DNA of 42,519 nucleotides from Geobacteraceae bacterium. Its GTDB lineage: Bacteria > Desulfobacterota > Desulfuromonadia > Geobacterales > Geobacteraceae. Under the pieces are notes generated by a model that did not search any database, was not told the origin of the DNA, and was given only the letters and a program-made list of their open reading frames with translations. Made by a program: the position numbers and the translations under genes. Shown piece after piece: positions 41,302 through 42,519 of the stretch. The DNA lies in contig JAQUHN010000010.1 in assembly GCA_028683555.1 (NCBI GenBank), forward strand, positions 1-42,519, in the 5' to 3' direction. Every line of letters starts with the position of its first letter. Position 1 is the first letter of the stretch.

Positions 41302-42519
41302 ATGAAACAGATACGGAAGGCGGCGGTATTGGGGGCGGGTGTTATGGGAGCAACGATCGCCGCTCATCTCGCCAATGCGGGACTTCAGGTCTTGCTCCTG
41401 GATATCGCGCCGCACAAGACAGACGATGGCGAAAAATCGGCCGGACGTGCCCCGCATGATCCGAAGGTACGCAACAGGATTGCTGCCGCAGGGCTCGATG
41501 GTCTCAGGAAGATGAAGCCGGAACCATTCTTCCTGCCGGACTACACGAAAAACATCGAGGTTGGAAATTTCGATGACAACATGGAAGACTTACGCAGCTG
41601 TGACTGGGTTATCGAGGTCGTGGTCGAAAACATGGCGATCAAGAAGCAGCTTCTGTCCGGGAAGGTTGCGCCGAACATGAAGGAGGGCGCGATTCTCAGC
41701 ACCAATACCAGCGGCCTTTCAATCAACGAAATGGCGGAATGCCTGCCGGAGGGAATACGCAGGAACTTTCTGGTCACTCATTTCTTCAATCCGCCGCGGT
41801 ATATGCGGCTGCTGGAAATCGTCCCCTGCAGATACACCGATCCGACGGTAACCGCCTGTATGGCCGAGTTCTCCGAAAAAAAGCTGGGCAAAGGGGTGGT
41901 CTACGGCAAAGACACCCCCAACTTTATCGCGAACCGGATCGGCGTCTACTCCCTTTGCAACTGCATGAGCACCATGCTGGAAATGGGAATGACCGTTGAA
42001 GAAGTCGATGCCGTTGCCGGTCAGGCAACCGCCCGCCCCAAGAGCGCAACCTTCCGCACCTCTGATCTGGTCGGCATCGACACCCTCGTGCATGTTGCCG
42101 ACAACTCGTATGATTTCCTGGTGAACGATGAGGAGCGGGAAATATTCAAGGTTCCCGATTTTGTGAAGGAAATGGTGGCAAAGGGGCTCCTGGGCAACAA
42201 GAGCAGGCAGGGCTTTTTCAAGAAGGTGAAGGGAGAGAACAGTCAGGATGTATTCTTTTACGACCATACGAAGGGAGAGTATTCGCCCTCGCAGCGTCCG
42301 CAGTTTGCGTCGTTGGAGGCGGCGAAGACGATTGACGACCCGGTCGGGAGGATCCGAACGGTGATCGCCTCGGATGACAAGGCCGCTCGGTTCGCATGGA
42401 TCAATCTGCGCGACACCCTGCTGTACGCCTTTAACCGGGTTCCGGAAATTGCCGACGACATCGTCAATATCGACAACGCCATGAAGTGGGGTTTCAATTG
42501 GGAGCTTGGCCCCTTCGAG
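41302..42519 (+). CDS. 3-hydroxyacyl-CoA dehydrogenase, FadN-like (continues past window end)
   Basis: An open frame of 406 codons to the window end without a stop. The NAD-binding site is AAVLGAGVMGATIAAHLANAG (GAGVMG at 11-16). The catalytic region has STNTSGLSINEMAECLP, THFFNPPRYMRLLEIVP and the DTPNFIANRIG segment of the C-terminal domain. The N-terminal position of the dehydrogenase and the length fit FadN-type proteins, which carry an enoyl-CoA hydratase domain behind it; that part is not visible. It would oxidise 3-hydroxyacyl-CoA to the 3-ketoacyl-CoA, the step after the acyl-CoA dehydrogenase. GGAGAAAAAAC precedes the ATG. Confidence 0.9.
   Translation, partial: MKQIRKAAVLGAGVMGATIAAHLANAGLQVLLLDIAPHKTDDGEKSAGRAPHDPKVRNRIAAAGLDGLRKMKPEPFFLPDYTKNIEVGNFDDNMEDLRSCDWVIEVVVENMAIKKQLLSGKVAPNMKEGAILSTNTSGLSINEMAECLPEGIRRNFLVTHFFNPPRYMRLLEIVPCRYTDPTVTACMAEFSEKKLGKGVVYGKDTPNFIANRIGVYSLCNCMSTMLEMGMTVEEVDAVAGQATARPKSATFRTSDLVGIDTLVHVADNSYDFLVNDEEREIFKVPDFVKEMVAKGLLGNKSRQGFFKKVKGENSQDVFFYDHTKGEYSPSQRPQFASLEAAKTIDDPVGRIRTVIASDDKAARFAWINLRDTLLYAFNRVPEIADDIVNIDNAMKWGFNWELGPFE

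Noticed and set aside
1-42519. CRISPR arrays, insertion sequences, prophage genes or integrase sites
   Set aside because: No regularly spaced direct repeats, no transposase or integrase motifs and no tRNA-associated att duplications were seen on either strand.

Overview
The window looks like a chromosomal segment of a free-living Gram-negative bacterium, most likely a Geobacter-type member of the Desulfuromonadia/Geobacterales. The assignment is an inference from gene content: two hybrid sensor kinases, CheV, an HD-GYP protein, a kinase-less PAS receptor ending in a cysteine module, a DUF4070 radical SAM enzyme, outer-membrane barrels, and a short-chain acyl-CoA operon behind a sigma-54-like promoter. 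I see no rRNA, tRNA, CRISPR array, insertion sequence or phage gene. Base composition is moderately GC-rich, with AT-rich islands at about 13.5-15.8 kb and 34.9-37 kb.

Layout. 1-6.5 kb: the start of an exported protein, an ABM-like small protein, a DJ-1/PfpI protein, a REC-PAS-kinase-REC hybrid kinase, an exported transglutaminase-like protein, and cheV, which has a good sigma-28 (FliA)-type promoter. 6.7-11.2 kb: a 7TM-PAS receptor, a cobalamin-binding-type radical SAM protein and a zinc-ribbon membrane protein. 11.9-17.3 kb: two M23 (LytM-type) peptidases flank a GT2 plus GT-C glycosyltransferase pair. A repeated hairpin, which reads as a terminator on the minus strand, lies behind the second peptidase and behind the GT-C gene. 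17.4-22 kb: a hybrid kinase with a periplasmic solute-binding sensor, and a short RNB-family ribonuclease.

22.5-28.6 kb is a tightly coupled operon: PadR regulator, LolD/MacB-type ATPase, double-FtsX permease, LolA-like periplasmic protein and an outer-membrane barrel. The last four genes overlap by 4-8 bases. The set contains one component for every compartment of the envelope and is the best candidate here for an under-described machine, namely a trans-envelope lipid or hydrophobic-compound transporter. A CorA-type channel with GTN in place of GMN follows, then an EF-hand gene remnant.

30-34.7 kb (minus strand) holds a hotdog thioesterase, a small cysteine-rich protein, an HD-GYP protein, DUF2019 and DUF309 proteins, and a ybjQ-ybjQ-M48 peptidase operon. 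A 1-kb AT-rich intergenic region follows. It carries a sigma-54-like promoter, a duplicated 12-mer and an intrinsic terminator with a competing upstream hairpin, which is the layout of an attenuator or a short sigma-54-driven RNA.

35.7 kb to the end is a catabolic operon: CoA-acylating aldehyde dehydrogenase, butyryl-CoA:acetate-type CoA-transferase, MetA-type outer-membrane channel, acyl-CoA dehydrogenase and a FadN-like 3-hydroxyacyl-CoA dehydrogenase that runs off the window. Together these could take up a short-chain aldehyde, alcohol or fatty acid, convert it to its CoA thioester, and oxidise it by beta-oxidation.
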